DNA from: Cellulomonas cellasea | Lineage (GTDB): Bacteria > Actinomycetota > Actinomycetes > Actinomycetales > Cellulomonadaceae | Assembly (NCBI RefSeq): GCF_030372105.1 | Contig: NZ_JAUDBQ010000001.1 | Coordinates: 360,982 to 424,981, forward strand | Reading direction: 5' to 3' | DNA: 64,000 nucleotides | Shown: one piece after another, positions 1-8,947 of the stretch | How the letters are laid out: every line of letters begins with the position of its first letter | Numbering within the stretch: the first letter of the stretch is position 1 | Notes under the pieces: generated by a model | What the model saw: the letters and a program-made list of their open reading frames with translations, nothing else | The model's database searches: none | What the model was told of the DNA's origin: nothing | Position numbers and translations under genes: made by a program

Positions 1-851
1 TCCTGCTGGAGGTTCGGGCGGCGGGGGTCAACCCTGCCGACTGGAAGGGCTACTCCGGCATGTGGGGCACGAACCCGAGACGGCTGCCCATCCGGCTCGG
101 CTACGAGGTCGCCGGGGTCGTGCTGGACGTGGGCCCCGACGTCGACGGCCCGGCAGTGGGTGACGAGGTGGTCGCCTGGCCGGTGGCCGGTGGCTACGCC
201 GAGCGCGTCGTCGTGCCCGCGAGGGTCGTCGCCCCCCGGCCGGCCGGGCTCAGCTGGGCGCAGTCCGCCGGGCTGCTGCTCTCCGGCGCGGCCGCGACGC
301 ACCTGCTCACCGCCACCCGGACAGGCGCCGACGACGTGGTGCTGGTGCACGGGGGGTCCGGCGGCGTGGGCCGGCTGGCCGTGCAGCTCGCCGCGCTGGC
401 GGGCGCGCGCGTCGTGGCCACAGCCGGCCCCGCCGCGCATGACGACCTGCGCCAACTCGGGGCGATCCCCGTGGCCTACGGCCCCGGGCTGCTCGAGCGG
501 CTACGCGCCGTCGCCGCGCAGACCGGCCCGTTCACCGCGGCGCTCGACACCGCCGGGACGGACGAGGCGTTGGACGCCTCGGTGGCGCTCGTCGCCGACC
601 GCAGCCGGATCGCGACGATCGCCGCGTTCGACAGGGGCGCCGAGCTCGGCATCCAGGTGCTCGGCAACGGGCCCGACGCCGATCCCGGGGACGACATCCG
701 CGACGCCGCGCGCGCCCACTTGGCCAGGCTCGCAGACGAGGGGGTGCTGGACATCAGGGTGGCGCGCACCTACCCGCTCGACGACGCGGGCCGCGCCCAT
801 GAGGACAGCCGCAGCGGCCACGCCCGCGGCAAGCTGGTGCTGATTCCGTGA
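1..851 (+). CDS. NADPH:quinone reductase / zinc-type alcohol dehydrogenase family protein (5' partial)
   Basis: The gene runs off the left edge. Codons from position 3 are open and read EVRAAGVNPADWKGY into the ATG at 60, the usual N-terminal part of quinone oxidoreductases, so that ATG is internal and the true start is outside the window. About 282 residues are visible. A Rossmann dinucleotide loop (HGGSGGVG) sits near residue 120, followed by VQLAALAGARVVATAG, which favours NADPH binding. No structural-zinc cysteine cluster is seen, as expected for the zinc-free QOR branch of the medium-chain dehydrogenases. Substrate unknown. It converges on the small leftward ORF that ends at 859. Confidence 0.85.
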   Translation, partial: LLEVRAAGVNPADWKGYSGMWGTNPRRLPIRLGYEVAGVVLDVGPDVDGPAVGDEVVAWPVAGGYAERVVVPARVVAPRPAGLSWAQSAGLLLSGAAATHLLTATRTGADDVVLVHGGSGGVGRLAVQLAALAGARVVATAGPAAHDDLRQLGAIPVAYGPGLLERLRAVAAQTGPFTAALDTAGTDEALDASVALVADRSRIATIAAFDRGAELGIQVLGNGPDADPGDDIRDAARAHLARLADEGVLDIRVARTYPLDDAGRAHEDSRSGHARGKLVLIP

Positions 852-858
852 CCGCCGG

Positions 859-1164
859 CTAGTCCTGCGCGGGCCGTTCCCGCAGCCGGGCCAGGTGGTC
901 GTCGGCGGGGGCGGGCGCGGTGGCGACGTCCTGCGCGGTGAGCACGCCCGCCTGCTGCTCGTCCAACTCGGTCAGCCCGATGATCGTGGCCTCCAGCACG
1001 TCGACGGGGATGCGCACCCGGAGCCGGACCCGCGGTGGCCCCTCGCGTCGCGGCAGTGGCGTCGGCTGGCTCCGCAGCTCCCCGGTGGGCGTCGGGCCGC
1101 TCGGCCCTCGGAGCGCTCCCACACGGGAGTCCGCGCGGGGCGGGGGGCGGTGCGTCGTCGTCAC
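859..1164 (-). CDS. Small hypothetical protein (about 101 aa)
   Basis: An open frame downstream of ispF and beyond a hairpin. The last 50 or so residues (RIPVDVLEATIIGLTELDEQ, then a tail ending RERPAQD) have normal composition and strong third-position GC, so they look coding. The first half is proline/arginine-rich and less convincing. A GTG at 1164 gives the longest form; a GTG near 1032 would give a protein of about 57 residues that is only the convincing part. No clear ribosome-binding site was found for either. Family not recognised. It could also be the remnant of a longer gene. Confidence 0.4.
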   Translation of the reverse strand: MTTTHRPPPRADSRVGALRGPSGPTPTGELRSQPTPLPRREGPPRVRLRVRIPVDVLEATIIGLTELDEQQAGVLTAQDVATAPAPADDHLARLRERPAQD

Positions 1165-1250
1165 GAACGGGGACGGTACCGGACAATTGCCCGCACATGC
1201 GAGGCCTGGAATCGCCACGCCCGCCGTGGGACACTTCCCGGCCGGTCTGG

Positions 1251-1268
1251 GGTCCCGCCGCCGGGACC
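1251..1268 (-). terminator. Hairpin just after ispF
   Basis: The 7-bp arms GGTCCCG and CGGGACC enclose a CCGC loop 3 bases past the ispF stop codon. GC-rich and without a T-run, it is likely the end of the carD-ispD-ispF unit and separates it from the small ORF beyond. Confidence 0.45.
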
Positions 1269-1271
1269 GGC

Positions 1272-1793
1272 TCAGCCGGTGGCCACGACCAGCGCCGTGG
1301 CGATGGCCGCCACACCCTCGCCGCGGCCCGTCAGCCCCAGCCCGTCGCTGGTGGTGGCGGACACCGTCACGGGGGCGCCCGCTGCCGCCGACAGCGCGGC
1401 GGCGGCCTCGGCACGGCGCGCGCCCAACCGGGGCCGGTTGCCGATCACCTGCACCGCGACGTTGCCGATGGCGAAGCCCGCCTCGCGAACCCGTCGGGCG
1501 GCCTCGGCGAGCAGCACGGAGCCGGACGCGCCACGCCACTGCGGCTCCGACGTGCCGAAGTTGCTGCCGAGATCGCCGATGCCCGCCGCCGAGAACAACG
1601 CGTCGGCGGCGGCGTGGGCGGCCACATCGGCGTCGGAATGACCCTCCAGCGGCCGCTCCCCCGGCCAGGCCAGGCCCGCCAGCCACAGCACCGCGTCGGG
1701 CGCCGGATCGACCGCGTAGGCGTGCACGTCGACGCCGATGCCGGTGCGCGGGAGCACCACCCGGGGGGTCCCGTCGGTGGGGTGCTGGCTCAT
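1272..1793 (-). CDS. ispF: 2-C-methyl-D-erythritol 2,4-cyclodiphosphate synthase
   Basis: MEP (non-mevalonate) isoprenoid pathway enzyme that cyclises 4-diphosphocytidyl-methylerythritol 2-phosphate with loss of CMP. 173 residues, normal for the family. The N-terminal GIGVDVHAY segment carries the Asp and His zinc ligands, and EGHSDADV supplies the third. The loop [12 protein letters not shown] is the actinobacterial variant of the usual GDIG...DTDP. The ATG at 1793 overlaps the ispD stop (ATGA), so the two are translationally coupled. The enzymes act in consecutive stages of one pathway, with IspE between them encoded elsewhere. Confidence 0.95.
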   Translation of the reverse strand: MSQHPTDGTPRVVLPRTGIGVDVHAYAVDPAPDAVLWLAGLAWPGERPLEGHSDADVAAHAAADALFSAAGIGDLGSNFGTSEPQWRGASGSVLLAEAARRVREAGFAIGNVAVQVIGNRPRLGARRAEAAAALSAAAGAPVTVSATTSDGLGLTGRGEGVAAIATALVVATG

Positions 1794-2587
1794 CTCGAGT
1801 CTCCGTCCTGCTGCGGGGGCCGGCCGGCGAGCACCAGCCCGGCGACGGCCAGGTCCCACGGGGTGGTGATCTTGGCGGCGTCCGCGTGGCCCGCGACGAC
1901 CCACACGGGCTCGCCGAGCTGTTCGACGAGCCCGGCGTCATCGGAGGCGGCGACCGCCTCGTCATGCGCGCGCCCCCGCCCGGCGGCGTGGGCGCGGTCG
2001 AGGAGCTCGCGGGCGAAGCCCTGCGGCGTCTGCACGGCGCGCAGCTCCTCGCGGGCGACGGTCTCGACGACGGGCCAGCCCTGCGTGTCGCCCGACCCGG
2101 GGGCGTCGTCCTCGTCGAGGCCGACGCGTTTGATGGTGTCGGTCACCGCGAGCGCCGGGACCACGGCGCCGTGGCCAGCGCGCACGGCGCCGATCACCCG
2201 CCGCACCACGTCCGCGGGGACGAGCGCGCGGGCGGCGTCGTGCACCAGCACGACGTCGACGTCGGGCGGCAACACGGCCAGGCCCGCCGCGACGGAGCCC
2301 TGCCGGGTGGAGCCGCCGGCGACGACGTCCAGCCGGGTCTCCGCGAGGGGCCCGTCGAGGCCAGCCGCGCGCAGCGCCTGGTGGAACTCCGGGAGCCGGT
2401 CGGCGGGCGCGGTGACGACCACCCGCTCAAGCCGGTCGGCGGGGGCAGCGCCCCTGGCGCCCTCGAGGATCGCCCGGACCGCGTGCACCACCAGAGGTGT
2501 CCCGCCGAGCGGCGCCAACGCCTTGGGCAGCGCATGCCCGAGCCGACTGCCGCTCCCGGCGGCAGTGACGATCGCCGCCACGCTCAT
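1790..2587 (-). CDS. ispD: 2-C-methyl-D-erythritol 4-phosphate cytidylyltransferase
   Basis: Transfers CMP from CTP to methylerythritol 4-phosphate in the MEP isoprenoid pathway. 265 residues from the ATG at 2587. The N-terminal [16 protein letters not shown] is the nucleotidyltransferase nucleotide-binding loop with its conserved Lys. [11 protein letters not shown] and TDTIKRV are the other family signatures, and [13 protein letters not shown] lies near residue 180. It lies 34 bp after carD and overlaps ispF by 4 bp. The arrangement carD-ispD-ispF is conserved in mycobacteria, which supports the calls. Confidence 0.95.
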   Translation of the reverse strand: MSVAAIVTAAGSGSRLGHALPKALAPLGGTPLVVHAVRAILEGARGAAPADRLERVVVTAPADRLPEFHQALRAAGLDGPLAETRLDVVAGGSTRQGSVAAGLAVLPPDVDVVLVHDAARALVPADVVRRVIGAVRAGHGAVVPALAVTDTIKRVGLDEDDAPGSGDTQGWPVVETVAREELRAVQTPQGFARELLDRAHAAGRGRAHDEAVAASDDAGLVEQLGEPVWVVAGHADAAKITTPWDLAVAGLVLAGRPPQQDGDSR

Positions 2588-2621
2588 CGCGGGACCCCGG
2601 ATGCTGCGACGACGGACGCTG

Positions 2622-3104
2622 CTACGACGCCAGGACCTCGTCGAGGATGGCCTCGGCCTTCTCCTCCTCGGTGTGCTCCGCGAGAGCGAGCTCCGAGACG
2701 AGGATCTGGCGGGCCTTCGCGAGCATGCGCTTCTCACCGGCGGAAAGGCCGCGGTCGGCATCCCGACGTGAAAGGTCGCGGACAACCTCGGCGACCTTGA
2801 TCACGTCACCGGAGGCGAGCTTCTCGAGGTTGGCCTTGTAACGGCGCGACCAGTTCGTCGGCTCTTCTGTGTAAGGCGCGCGCAGCACCTCGAATACGCG
2901 GTCCAGGCCCTCCTGGCCCACGACGTCACGAACGCCCACGAGGTCGACGTTCTCCGCCGGAACCTCGATGGTGAGGTCCCCTTGGGCGACCTTCAGCTTG
3001 AGGTAGAGCTTGTCCTCGCCGCGGATGGTCCTCGTCTTGATCTCTTCGATCAGCGCTGCACCGTGGTGCGGGTAGACAACCGTCTCCCCAACAGTGAAAG
3101 TCAT
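2622..3104 (-). CDS. carD: CarD-family RNA polymerase-binding transcription regulator
   Basis: 160 residues from the ATG at 3104, which has an AAAGGGGA ribosome site upstream. The N-terminal RNA-polymerase-interacting (Tudor-like) domain begins with [13 protein letters not shown] and includes KLYLKLKV. The C-terminal helical DNA-binding domain contains [14 protein letters not shown], with the conserved Trp that contacts the upstream edge of the transcription bubble. CarD stabilises open complexes, notably at rRNA promoters. It heads an operon with ispD-ispF and is divergent from the LpqE-like lipoprotein gene. Confidence 0.97.
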   Translation of the reverse strand: MTFTVGETVVYPHHGAALIEEIKTRTIRGEDKLYLKLKVAQGDLTIEVPAENVDLVGVRDVVGQEGLDRVFEVLRAPYTEEPTNWSRRYKANLEKLASGDVIKVAEVVRDLSRRDADRGLSAGEKRMLAKARQILVSELALAEHTEEEKAEAILDEVLAS

Positions 3105-3132
3105 CTGAAGGTGTCCCCTTTCGCGGTGATCC

Positions 3133-3138
3133 ATCTTA
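3133..3138 (-). promoter_or_regulatory. Putative extended -10 of the carD promoter
   Basis: Read on the minus strand, the sequence is TGATAAGAT, an extended -10 (TGnTAnnnT). It would start transcription about 20 bases before the carD ATG, leaving room for its AAAGGGGA ribosome site. No clear -35 was seen, which is normal for extended -10 promoters. Confidence 0.45.
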
Positions 3139-3343
3139 TCACGGGCAAAAATGGCCCTCCCCAGCCGCTCCAGTCATTTGCGCAGGTCAAGCGACGCGCA
3201 CAGGCGAGAGGCGCCGAGAGAGGTGCGACACACCACTAGGCTGTCGGCAGGGACCTTCGTCCCAGTCGTCTCACGAGTCGCCCAGCGCCTTCCCAGCACG
3301 GCCCCAGCACCGCCCCAGCACCGTCCTGCCCCGAGGAGTCACA

Positions 3344-3907
3344 GTGGTCCGCGTCACGTCCGTCCGTCGCCGGTTCGCCCTCGTCGGCGCTGTCGCGCTC
3401 GTGAGCGCAGGGCTGGCCGGGTGCTCGGCGACCAACGAGATCACCACGCAGCTCGACTACGCGGCATCCGACGGGGTGCGGGCCACCCTCGGCGACGTCA
3501 CAGCGGAGAACCTGCTGATCATCACCGCGGGCAAGGGCGAGGAGGGCGCGCTGCAGGGCGCGTTCACCAACCGCGGCAGCGCCGACGTCGACGTCACCCT
3601 GACCACCGAGGACGACGTCGAGCTCGCCTCCGTCCCCGTCGCGGCCGGGACCACAGTGCTGCTGGGCGGCACCCGCGGCGAGGTCGTCACCTTCACCACC
3701 CCGGTGGCGCCCGGCGCCACCCTCCCGGTGACGCTCAGCTCCGGGGCCGCCGGCACCGAGGCGCTCTCCGTCCCGGTCCTCGACGGCACGCTCTCGGAGT
3801 ACACCGACCTCGTGCCCACCGCGACGCCCAGCGCCACGGCCACCGCGACGCCCAGCCCCACGGCCACGGAGACGGCGACGGAGACGGCGACGCCCACCGC
3901 CGGCTGA
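3344..3907 (+). CDS. lpqE: LpqE-like lipoprotein
   Basis: 187 residues from a GTG at 3344, with GAGGAG upstream. It has an Arg-rich N-terminus, a hydrophobic segment and a lipobox ending LAGC near residue 27, so it is an exported lipoprotein. The middle (about residues 40-145) looks like an all-beta domain. The C-terminal 35 residues are Thr/Pro/Ala/Glu-rich, encoded by short tandem repeats, and probably span the wall. The naming rests mainly on position: M. tuberculosis lpqE also sits divergent from carD-ispD-ispF. Function unknown; a metal-chaperone-like beta fold is possible but not shown by visible ligands. Confidence 0.75.
   Translation: MVRVTSVRRRFALVGAVALVSAGLAGCSATNEITTQLDYAASDGVRATLGDVTAENLLIITAGKGEEGALQGAFTNRGSADVDVTLTTEDDVELASVPVAAGTTVLLGGTRGEVVTFTTPVAPGATLPVTLSSGAAGTEALSVPVLDGTLSEYTDLVPTATPSATATATPSPTATETATETATPTAG
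3817..3891 (+). repeat. Tandem repeats coding the Thr/Pro-rich tail of the lipoprotein
   Basis: Two adjacent 24-bp copies lie at 3817-3840 and 3841-3864 and differ at one base. Two identical 12-bp copies (GGAGACGGCGAC) follow at 3868-3879 and 3880-3891. All are multiples of 3, so copy changes would keep the frame. Confidence 0.85.
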
Positions 3908-3928
3908 GCCGCCAACCCCGTCCATGCC

Positions 3929-3961
3929 AGAGGCCCCACGACGCATCGTCGTGGGGCCTCT
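3929..3961. terminator. Bidirectional terminator between lpqE and pstB
   Basis: A perfect 15-bp stem (arms 3929-3943 and 3947-3961) with a 3-base CAT loop, between the convergent lpqE and pst genes. It probably ends both transcripts. Confidence 0.85.
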
Positions 3962-3973
3962 CGCATCGCCCAC

Positions 3974-4753
3974 TCAGCCGAAGCGGCCCGAGATGTAGTC
4001 CTCGGTGGCCTTCTGCCGCGGCGAGGAGAACATCGTCGCGGTGTCGTCCAGCTCGATGAGCCGGCCGGGCTCGCCGGTGCCGGCGATGGTGAAGAACGCG
4101 GTGCGGTCCGAGACTCGCGCGGCCTGCTGCATGTTGTGCGTGACGATGACGATCGTGTACTCGGCCTTGAGCTCGGAGATGAGGTCCTCGATGGCGAGGG
4201 TCGAGATGGGGTCGAGCGCCGAGCAGGGCTCGTCCATGAGCAGCACCTGCGGGCTGACGGCGATGGCGCGGGCGATGCACAGGCGCTGCTGCTGGCCGCC
4301 GGACAGGCCGGCGCCGGGGCGGTCGAGGCGGTCCTTGACCTCGTTCCACAGGTTCGCGCGGCGCAGCGACGACTCCACGAGGTCCTGCGCGTCGCCCTTG
4401 GAGATGCGGCGATTGTTCAGCCGCACCCCGGCCAGCACGTTGCCGGCGATCGACATCGTCGGGAACGGGTTGGGGCGTTGGAACACCATGCCGACCTGGC
4501 GGCGCACGGCCACGGGGTCGATGTCGCGGCCGTACAGGTCGACGCCGTCGATCTCGACCTTGCCCTCGACGCGCGCGCCCGGCACAACCTCGTGCATGCG
4601 GTTCAGCGTGCGCAGGAACGTCGACTTGCCGCAGCCCGACGGGCCGATGAACGCGGTCACCGAGCGTGGCTCGATGGACATCTCCACGTCCGCGACGGCC
4701 CGGAAGGCGCCGTAGTAGATGTTGAGGTCCTTGACCTCGATGCGCTGTGCCAT
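3974..4753 (-). CDS. pstB: Phosphate ABC transporter ATP-binding protein
   Basis: Cytoplasmic ATPase of the high-affinity phosphate importer. 259 residues from the ATG at 4753, the usual PstB length. Walker A is GPSGCGKST near residue 36, the ABC signature is [15 protein letters not shown], Walker B is [13 protein letters not shown], and the switch His lies in IVTHNMQQ. It is the last gene of pstSCAB, 56 bp after pstA, and ends at a bidirectional terminator. Expression should follow the PHO box upstream of pstS. Confidence 0.98.
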   Translation of the reverse strand: MAQRIEVKDLNIYYGAFRAVADVEMSIEPRSVTAFIGPSGCGKSTFLRTLNRMHEVVPGARVEGKVEIDGVDLYGRDIDPVAVRRQVGMVFQRPNPFPTMSIAGNVLAGVRLNNRRISKGDAQDLVESSLRRANLWNEVKDRLDRPGAGLSGGQQQRLCIARAIAVSPQVLLMDEPCSALDPISTLAIEDLISELKAEYTIVIVTHNMQQAARVSDRTAFFTIAGTGEPGRLIELDDTATMFSSPRQKATEDYISGRFG

Positions 4754-4809
4754 CGGTGCTTCCTGTCGTGTCCGGGGGGCGGGTCCGGGGGATGTGGTGG
4801 GGGCGGCCA

Positions 4810-5775
4810 TCAGCGGGGCAGCTTCGGCGCGAACATGCGGGTGATGAGCCGGGCCACGAGGTTCAGCAGCATCACGATGAGGATCAGCACGAGCGCCGCT
4901 GCCCAGGCGCGCAGGTACGCGATGTCGGGGATGCACGCGATGCTCGCGTCGTTGCACGGCGTCAGGCCCTGGCTGTACTGCCGGTAGACGTACACGGGCA
5001 GCGTCATCATGCGGCCCTCGAAGAGGTTGTAGTTGATCGAGTCGATGACGCCGACGGTGATGAGCAGCGGCGCCGTCTCGCCGATCACGCGCGCGATGGC
5101 GATCATCACGCCGGTGCCGATGCCCGCGACGGCGGTGCGCAGCACGACCTTGACCACCATCAGCCACCGGGGCACGCCCAGGGCCAGCGCGGCCTCGCGG
5201 AGCTCGTCGGGCACCAGGCGCAGCATCTCCTCACAGGAGCGCACCACCACCGGGATCATCAGCACCGACAACGCCACGGATCCGACGACGCCCATCTTGA
5301 CGCCGGGCCCCAGCAGCACCGCGAACAGGGCGTAGGCGAACAGGCCCGCGACGATGGACGGGATGCCCGTCATCACGTCCACGAAGAACGTGACGGCCTT
5401 GGCCAGGGCGCCGCGCCCGTACTCGACCAGGTAGACGGCCACCATGATGCCCACGGGCACGGAGATCAGCGCCGCGAAGAGCGTGATCTCCACGGTGCCG
5501 ACGATCGCGTGGTAGATGCCGCCGGCGTCCATGCCGCCGAACACCCCGCGCATCGAGTGCGAGAGGAAGTACGGGCTCAGCCGCTCGACGCCGTTGGCGA
5601 CGACAGTCCAGATGAGCGAGACGAGCGGGGCCATGGCCAGCACGAAGGCGGCGACGACGAGCACGCGCATGATCTGGTCGGTGCGCCGGCGGCGGCGGTC
5701 GACAGTGCGCAGCAGGTCGCGGGTCGACTGCCCGCTGGTCTGCGAGGCGGGGGCCGGCGCGGAGGTCGTGGACAT
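4810..5775 (-). CDS. pstA: Phosphate ABC transporter permease PstA
   Basis: 321 residues, with about six membrane segments after a cytoplasmic N-terminus rich in Arg ([12 protein letters not shown]). The permease EAA loop is near [19 protein letters not shown], where it docks on PstB. It pairs with PstC to form the channel. The start at 5775 lies one base beyond the pstC stop, so the two are translationally coupled. Confidence 0.97.
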   Translation of the reverse strand: MSTTSAPAPASQTSGQSTRDLLRTVDRRRRRTDQIMRVLVVAAFVLAMAPLVSLIWTVVANGVERLSPYFLSHSMRGVFGGMDAGGIYHAIVGTVEITLFAALISVPVGIMVAVYLVEYGRGALAKAVTFFVDVMTGIPSIVAGLFAYALFAVLLGPGVKMGVVGSVALSVLMIPVVVRSCEEMLRLVPDELREAALALGVPRWLMVVKVVLRTAVAGIGTGVMIAIARVIGETAPLLITVGVIDSINYNLFEGRMMTLPVYVYRQYSQGLTPCNDASIACIPDIAYLRAWAAALVLILIVMLLNLVARLITRMFAPKLPR

Positions 5776-5776
5776 C

Positions 5777-6844
5777 TCAGCGTCCCTTCTGGGCGCCGCG
5801 CGCGACGATGGCCCGGGCGGTCATGTTCACCGCGAGGGTGATGACGAACAGCGCGAGGCCGGTGGCGATGAGCGTCGAGACGCCCAACGGGTTGGCCTCG
5901 GGGAACTGCGCGGCGATGTTCGCGGCGATGGTCTGCTGCTGGCCGGCGACCAGGAGCTTGAAGGAGTAGAGGGTCCCGGGCGACAGGACCATGAGCACCG
6001 CCATCGTCTCGCCCAGCGCGCGGCCCAGGCCGAGCATCGAGGCCGACGCGATGCCCGAGCGGGCGAACGGCAGCACGGCCGTGCGGATCATCTCCCAGCG
6101 GGTGGCGCCCAGGGCGAGGGCGGCCTCCTCGTTGAGCCGGGGGGTCTGCAGGAACACCTCGCGCACCACGGCGGTGATGATCGGCAGGATCATCACCGCG
6201 AGCACCACGGCGACGGTGAGGATGACGCGCGGCGGCTGCGACGCCGGGCCGGAGAACAGCGGGATCCAGCCCAGGTTGTCGCTGAGCCACGTCCACGCGG
6301 GCGCGAGCCACGGCGCCAGGACCACGACGCCCCACAGCCCGTAGACCACCGACGGGATGGCCGCGAGCAGGTCCACGGCGTAGCCGAGCGCGTTCGCGAG
6401 CCGGCGCGGCGCGTAGTGCGAGATGAACAGCGCGATGCCGACGGCCACCGGCGCCGCCATGGCCAGCGACAGTGCCGCGACCAGCACCGTGCCGAACGCG
6501 AGCGGGCCGATGAAGCCCAGCAGTGACGTGTCCGCCGGGAACCACGCGATCTTCGCGGACAGCTCGGCGGGGTCCGTCTGCATCGCGGGCCACGCCCGCA
6601 GCACCAGGAACACCGCGACGGCCGCCAACACCACGAGGATCAGCACGGCCGAGGCCGTCGCCGTCCAGCGGAACACCCGGGAGGCGCCACGGTCCGCGGT
6701 GCGGGCGCGCCGCAGGCCGCGAGGGCTCAGCAGCCCGGTCCGGGCGCCAGTCATCGCGGCGTGGTTGTCGTTCGCGGGACTGCCGGCCGTGTCAGCCGGT
6801 GGCCCCTCGGTGTCGTGCTGCACCTGGTCGCTGTGCCGTGTCAT
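5777..6844 (-). CDS. pstC: Phosphate ABC transporter permease PstC
   Basis: 355 residues from the ATG at 6844, preceded by AGAAGG; longer in-frame extensions upstream lack a ribosome site. A polar N-terminus of about 70 residues comes before the first membrane segment (VLILVVLAAVAVFLVL). The EAA loop is EEAALALGATRWEMIRTAV. Forms the inner-membrane phosphate channel with PstA. A strong hairpin lies between pstS and this gene. Confidence 0.96.
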   Translation of the reverse strand: MTRHSDQVQHDTEGPPADTAGSPANDNHAAMTGARTGLLSPRGLRRARTADRGASRVFRWTATASAVLILVVLAAVAVFLVLRAWPAMQTDPAELSAKIAWFPADTSLLGFIGPLAFGTVLVAALSLAMAAPVAVGIALFISHYAPRRLANALGYAVDLLAAIPSVVYGLWGVVVLAPWLAPAWTWLSDNLGWIPLFSGPASQPPRVILTVAVVLAVMILPIITAVVREVFLQTPRLNEEAALALGATRWEMIRTAVLPFARSGIASASMLGLGRALGETMAVLMVLSPGTLYSFKLLVAGQQQTIAANIAAQFPEANPLGVSTLIATGLALFVITLAVNMTARAIVARGAQKGR

Positions 6845-6892
6845 GCGTGCCTTCTTGTCATGCGTGCTCCTGCACGGGCCGTCTGCTGCGGC

Positions 6893-6938
6893 GCCGGTGG
6901 CCGCCCCGCCTCCCCCCAGGCGCGGGGCGGCCACCGGC
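6893..6938 (-). terminator. Intercistronic hairpin between pstS and pstC
   Basis: A perfect 17-bp GC-rich stem (6893-6909 with 6922-6938) with a 12-base loop, in the 100-bp gap after the pstS stop. It probably acts as a partial terminator or 3'-end stabiliser, letting PstS be made in excess over the membrane subunits. Confidence 0.7.
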
Positions 6939-6944
6939 GGTCCC

Positions 6945-8057
6945 TCAGGAGGCGGCGCTGATCGAGTCGATCGCTGCCTGGACGTCCGTGCGCAGGGCCT
7001 CGGAGATCGGCGCCGAGCCGGCGGCGCTCTCCGACGCCTTCTGCCCCTGCTCGCTCACCACGTACGTGAGGAACGCCTTCACCAGGTCGGCCTCCTCCTG
7101 CGTCTCGTAGGCCGGGCAGGCCACGCCGTAAGACACGAGCACCAGCGGGTAGGCGCCCGCCTCGGTGGTGGTCCGGTCGAGCTTGATGACGATGTCGTTC
7201 GCGTCGCGCGAGTCGTCACGGGGCGAGGCGTCCAGGGCCTTGGCCGCGGCGGCCTCCGACGGCGCCACCCACTCGTCGCCGACCTTGATGCTCGCGGTGC
7301 CCAGGTCGCCGACCTTCGACAGGTCCGCGTAGCCGATGGTGCCCTGCGCGCTCTGCACCGTCTGGATGAGGCCCGACGTGCCCTGCGCCGACTGGCCGCC
7401 CTCGAGGGGCCAGTCACCGCTCGCCTCGTGGGCCCAGGCCCCGCCCGACGCCTTGCTCAGGTAGTCGGTGAAGTTCTTGGTGGTGCCCGAGTCGTCCGAG
7501 CGGTGCACCGTGGTGATCGCGAGCGACGGCAGCGTCACGCCGGGGTTCTCCGCGGCGATCTCGGGGGCGTCCCACTGCGTGATCTTGCCGTCGAAGATGG
7601 CGGCGGTGGTGGCCGCGGACAGGTTGAGCGAGTCGATGCCGTCCAAGTTGAAGGTGACGGCGATCGGGCTGACGTACACCGGCAGGTCGATGGCCGCGGA
7701 GCCCGAGCACCGCTCGATCGACTGCGCCAGCTCGTCCTCCGAGAGCGCCGAGTCCGTGCCCGCGAACTGCACGCCGCCCTCGAGGAACTGGGTGCGGCCG
7801 CCGCCCGAGCCCACCGGGTCGTAGTTGACGGTCACGTCGGGGTTCTCGTTCTGGAAGCCGGCCCGCCACGCCTCCATCGCCGACTCGATCGAGCTGGCGC
7901 CGGCGCCGTTGAGCTCGCCGCTCAGGTCGCTCGCCGACGGCGCGCCAGCGGCGCCCGTGGCGCCCCCGACCGGGTCGTCCGAGCCACAGGCCGTCAGGGT
8001 CAGTGCGAGCGTTCCGGCCAGCGCCAGGGCTCCAGCGCGGTGAGGGGAGAGCTTCAC
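6945..8057 (-). CDS. pstS: Phosphate-binding lipoprotein PstS
   Basis: 370 residues. Lipoprotein signal: MKLSPHRAG, a hydrophobic stretch, then LTAC with the lipidated Cys near residue 24. The mature protein is a type-II periplasmic-binding-protein fold. Segments lining the phosphate site are visible: GAGASSIESAM, FAGTDSALS and RSDDSGTTKNF. It captures phosphate outside the membrane for PstCA. First gene of the pst operon, about 90 bp downstream of a PHO box. Confidence 0.97.
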   Translation of the reverse strand: MKLSPHRAGALALAGTLALTLTACGSDDPVGGATGAAGAPSASDLSGELNGAGASSIESAMEAWRAGFQNENPDVTVNYDPVGSGGGRTQFLEGGVQFAGTDSALSEDELAQSIERCSGSAAIDLPVYVSPIAVTFNLDGIDSLNLSAATTAAIFDGKITQWDAPEIAAENPGVTLPSLAITTVHRSDDSGTTKNFTDYLSKASGGAWAHEASGDWPLEGGQSAQGTSGLIQTVQSAQGTIGYADLSKVGDLGTASIKVGDEWVAPSEAAAAKALDASPRDDSRDANDIVIKLDRTTTEAGAYPLVLVSYGVACPAYETQEEADLVKAFLTYVVSEQGQKASESAAGSAPISEALRTDVQAAIDSISAAS

Positions 8058-8125
8058 AGGGGTTCCGTCCCGTCAGTGCAGTGCGCACCGTCTGTGCGCG
8101 ACCACTCCTGACGGTAGGCACGCCA

Positions 8126-8165
8126 GGTGACTGGATCAGCCTCCCTCGGTGAACCCCAGGTGAAC
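8126..8165 (-). promoter_or_regulatory. PHO box upstream of pstS
   Basis: On the minus strand two exact GTTCACC repeats lie 11 bp apart (8159-8165 and 8148-8154), with a degenerate third (AGTCACC) a further 22 bp on at 8126-8132. Direct repeats of GTTCACC at 11-bp spacing are the known actinobacterial PhoP/RegX3 binding pattern. The site is about 90 bp upstream of the pstS start and just past the regX3 stop, so it should activate pstSCAB in low phosphate. Confidence 0.85.
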
Positions 8166-8206
8166 GGCTGACGACGATTCGCCGCCGCCTGCCGCTGCCC
8201 GCCGGC

Positions 8207-8947
8207 TCAGGCGGGGACGTCGTCCGTGAGCTTGTAGCCCAGGCCGCGCACGGTCAGCAGCAGCCGGGGGTTCGCGGGATCGGCCTCGATCTTCGCCCGC
8301 ACCCGCTTGACGTGCACATCCAGCGTCTTGGTGTCGCCCACGTAGTCCGAGCCCCACACCCGGTCGATGAGCTGGCCGCGGGTCAGCACCCGGCCGGCAT
8401 GCCGCAGCAGCAGCTCGAGCAGCTCGAACTCCTTGAGCGGGAACGCCACGACCTGGCCGTTGACCTGCACCACATGGCGCTCGACGTCCATCCGCACGGG
8501 GCCGAGCTCGAGGGTGTCGTCCTCCGGGTCCGCCGCCTGCGCCGGGTCCCCCGCGGGCGCCGCGGCCCCGCTCGCCGGGGCGGTGGACTCCCGGCGCCGG
8601 AGCACGGCGCGCACCCGCGCGAGCAGCTCGCGGAACGAGTAGGGCTTGGTCACGTAATCGTCGGCGCCCAGCTCGAGGCCGACCACCTTGTCGATCTCGG
8701 AGTCCTTGGCGGTGAGCATGATGATCGGCACGTCGCCGCGGGCCCGGAGCTGGCGGCACACCTCCGTGCCGGACAGCCCGGGGAGCATGAGGTCGAGTAG
8801 CACCAGGTCCGCGCCCACCCGGTCGTACTCGGCGAGCGCCTGGGTGCCGGTGGCGGCGGTGACGACGTCGAAGCCCTCCCGGCTGAGCTGGTACGTCAGC
8901 GGGTCGCGGTAGGACTCCTCGTCCTCGACCAGCAGGATGCGCGTCAC
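8207..8947 (-). CDS. regX3: Phosphate-responsive OmpR-family response regulator
   Basis: 246 residues. The receiver domain (1-120) has the acidic pair near residue 9-10, phospho-acceptor Asp52 (LVLLDLMLP), Thr79 and Lys101 (TKPYS). An Ala/Pro-rich linker of about 25 residues leads to a winged-helix DNA-binding domain (FPLKEFELLELLL... DVHVKRVRAKIE). Equivalent to RegX3 of mycobacteria and PhoP of Streptomyces. Overlaps the kinase gene by 4 bp. Likely binds the PHO boxes on either side of this two-gene unit. Confidence 0.95.
   Translation of the reverse strand: MTRILLVEDEESYRDPLTYQLSREGFDVVTAATGTQALAEYDRVGADLVLLDLMLPGLSGTEVCRQLRARGDVPIIMLTAKDSEIDKVVGLELGADDYVTKPYSFRELLARVRAVLRRRESTAPASGAAAPAGDPAQAADPEDDTLELGPVRMDVERHVVQVNGQVVAFPLKEFELLELLLRHAGRVLTRGQLIDRVWGSDYVGDTKTLDVHVKRVRAKIEADPANPRLLLTVRGLGYKLTDDVPA

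Noticed and set aside
920..2800. Long rightward open frames opposite ispF and ispD
   Set aside because: Arg/Pro/Gly-rich shadow frames of two clear MEP-pathway genes; no motifs or ribosome sites.
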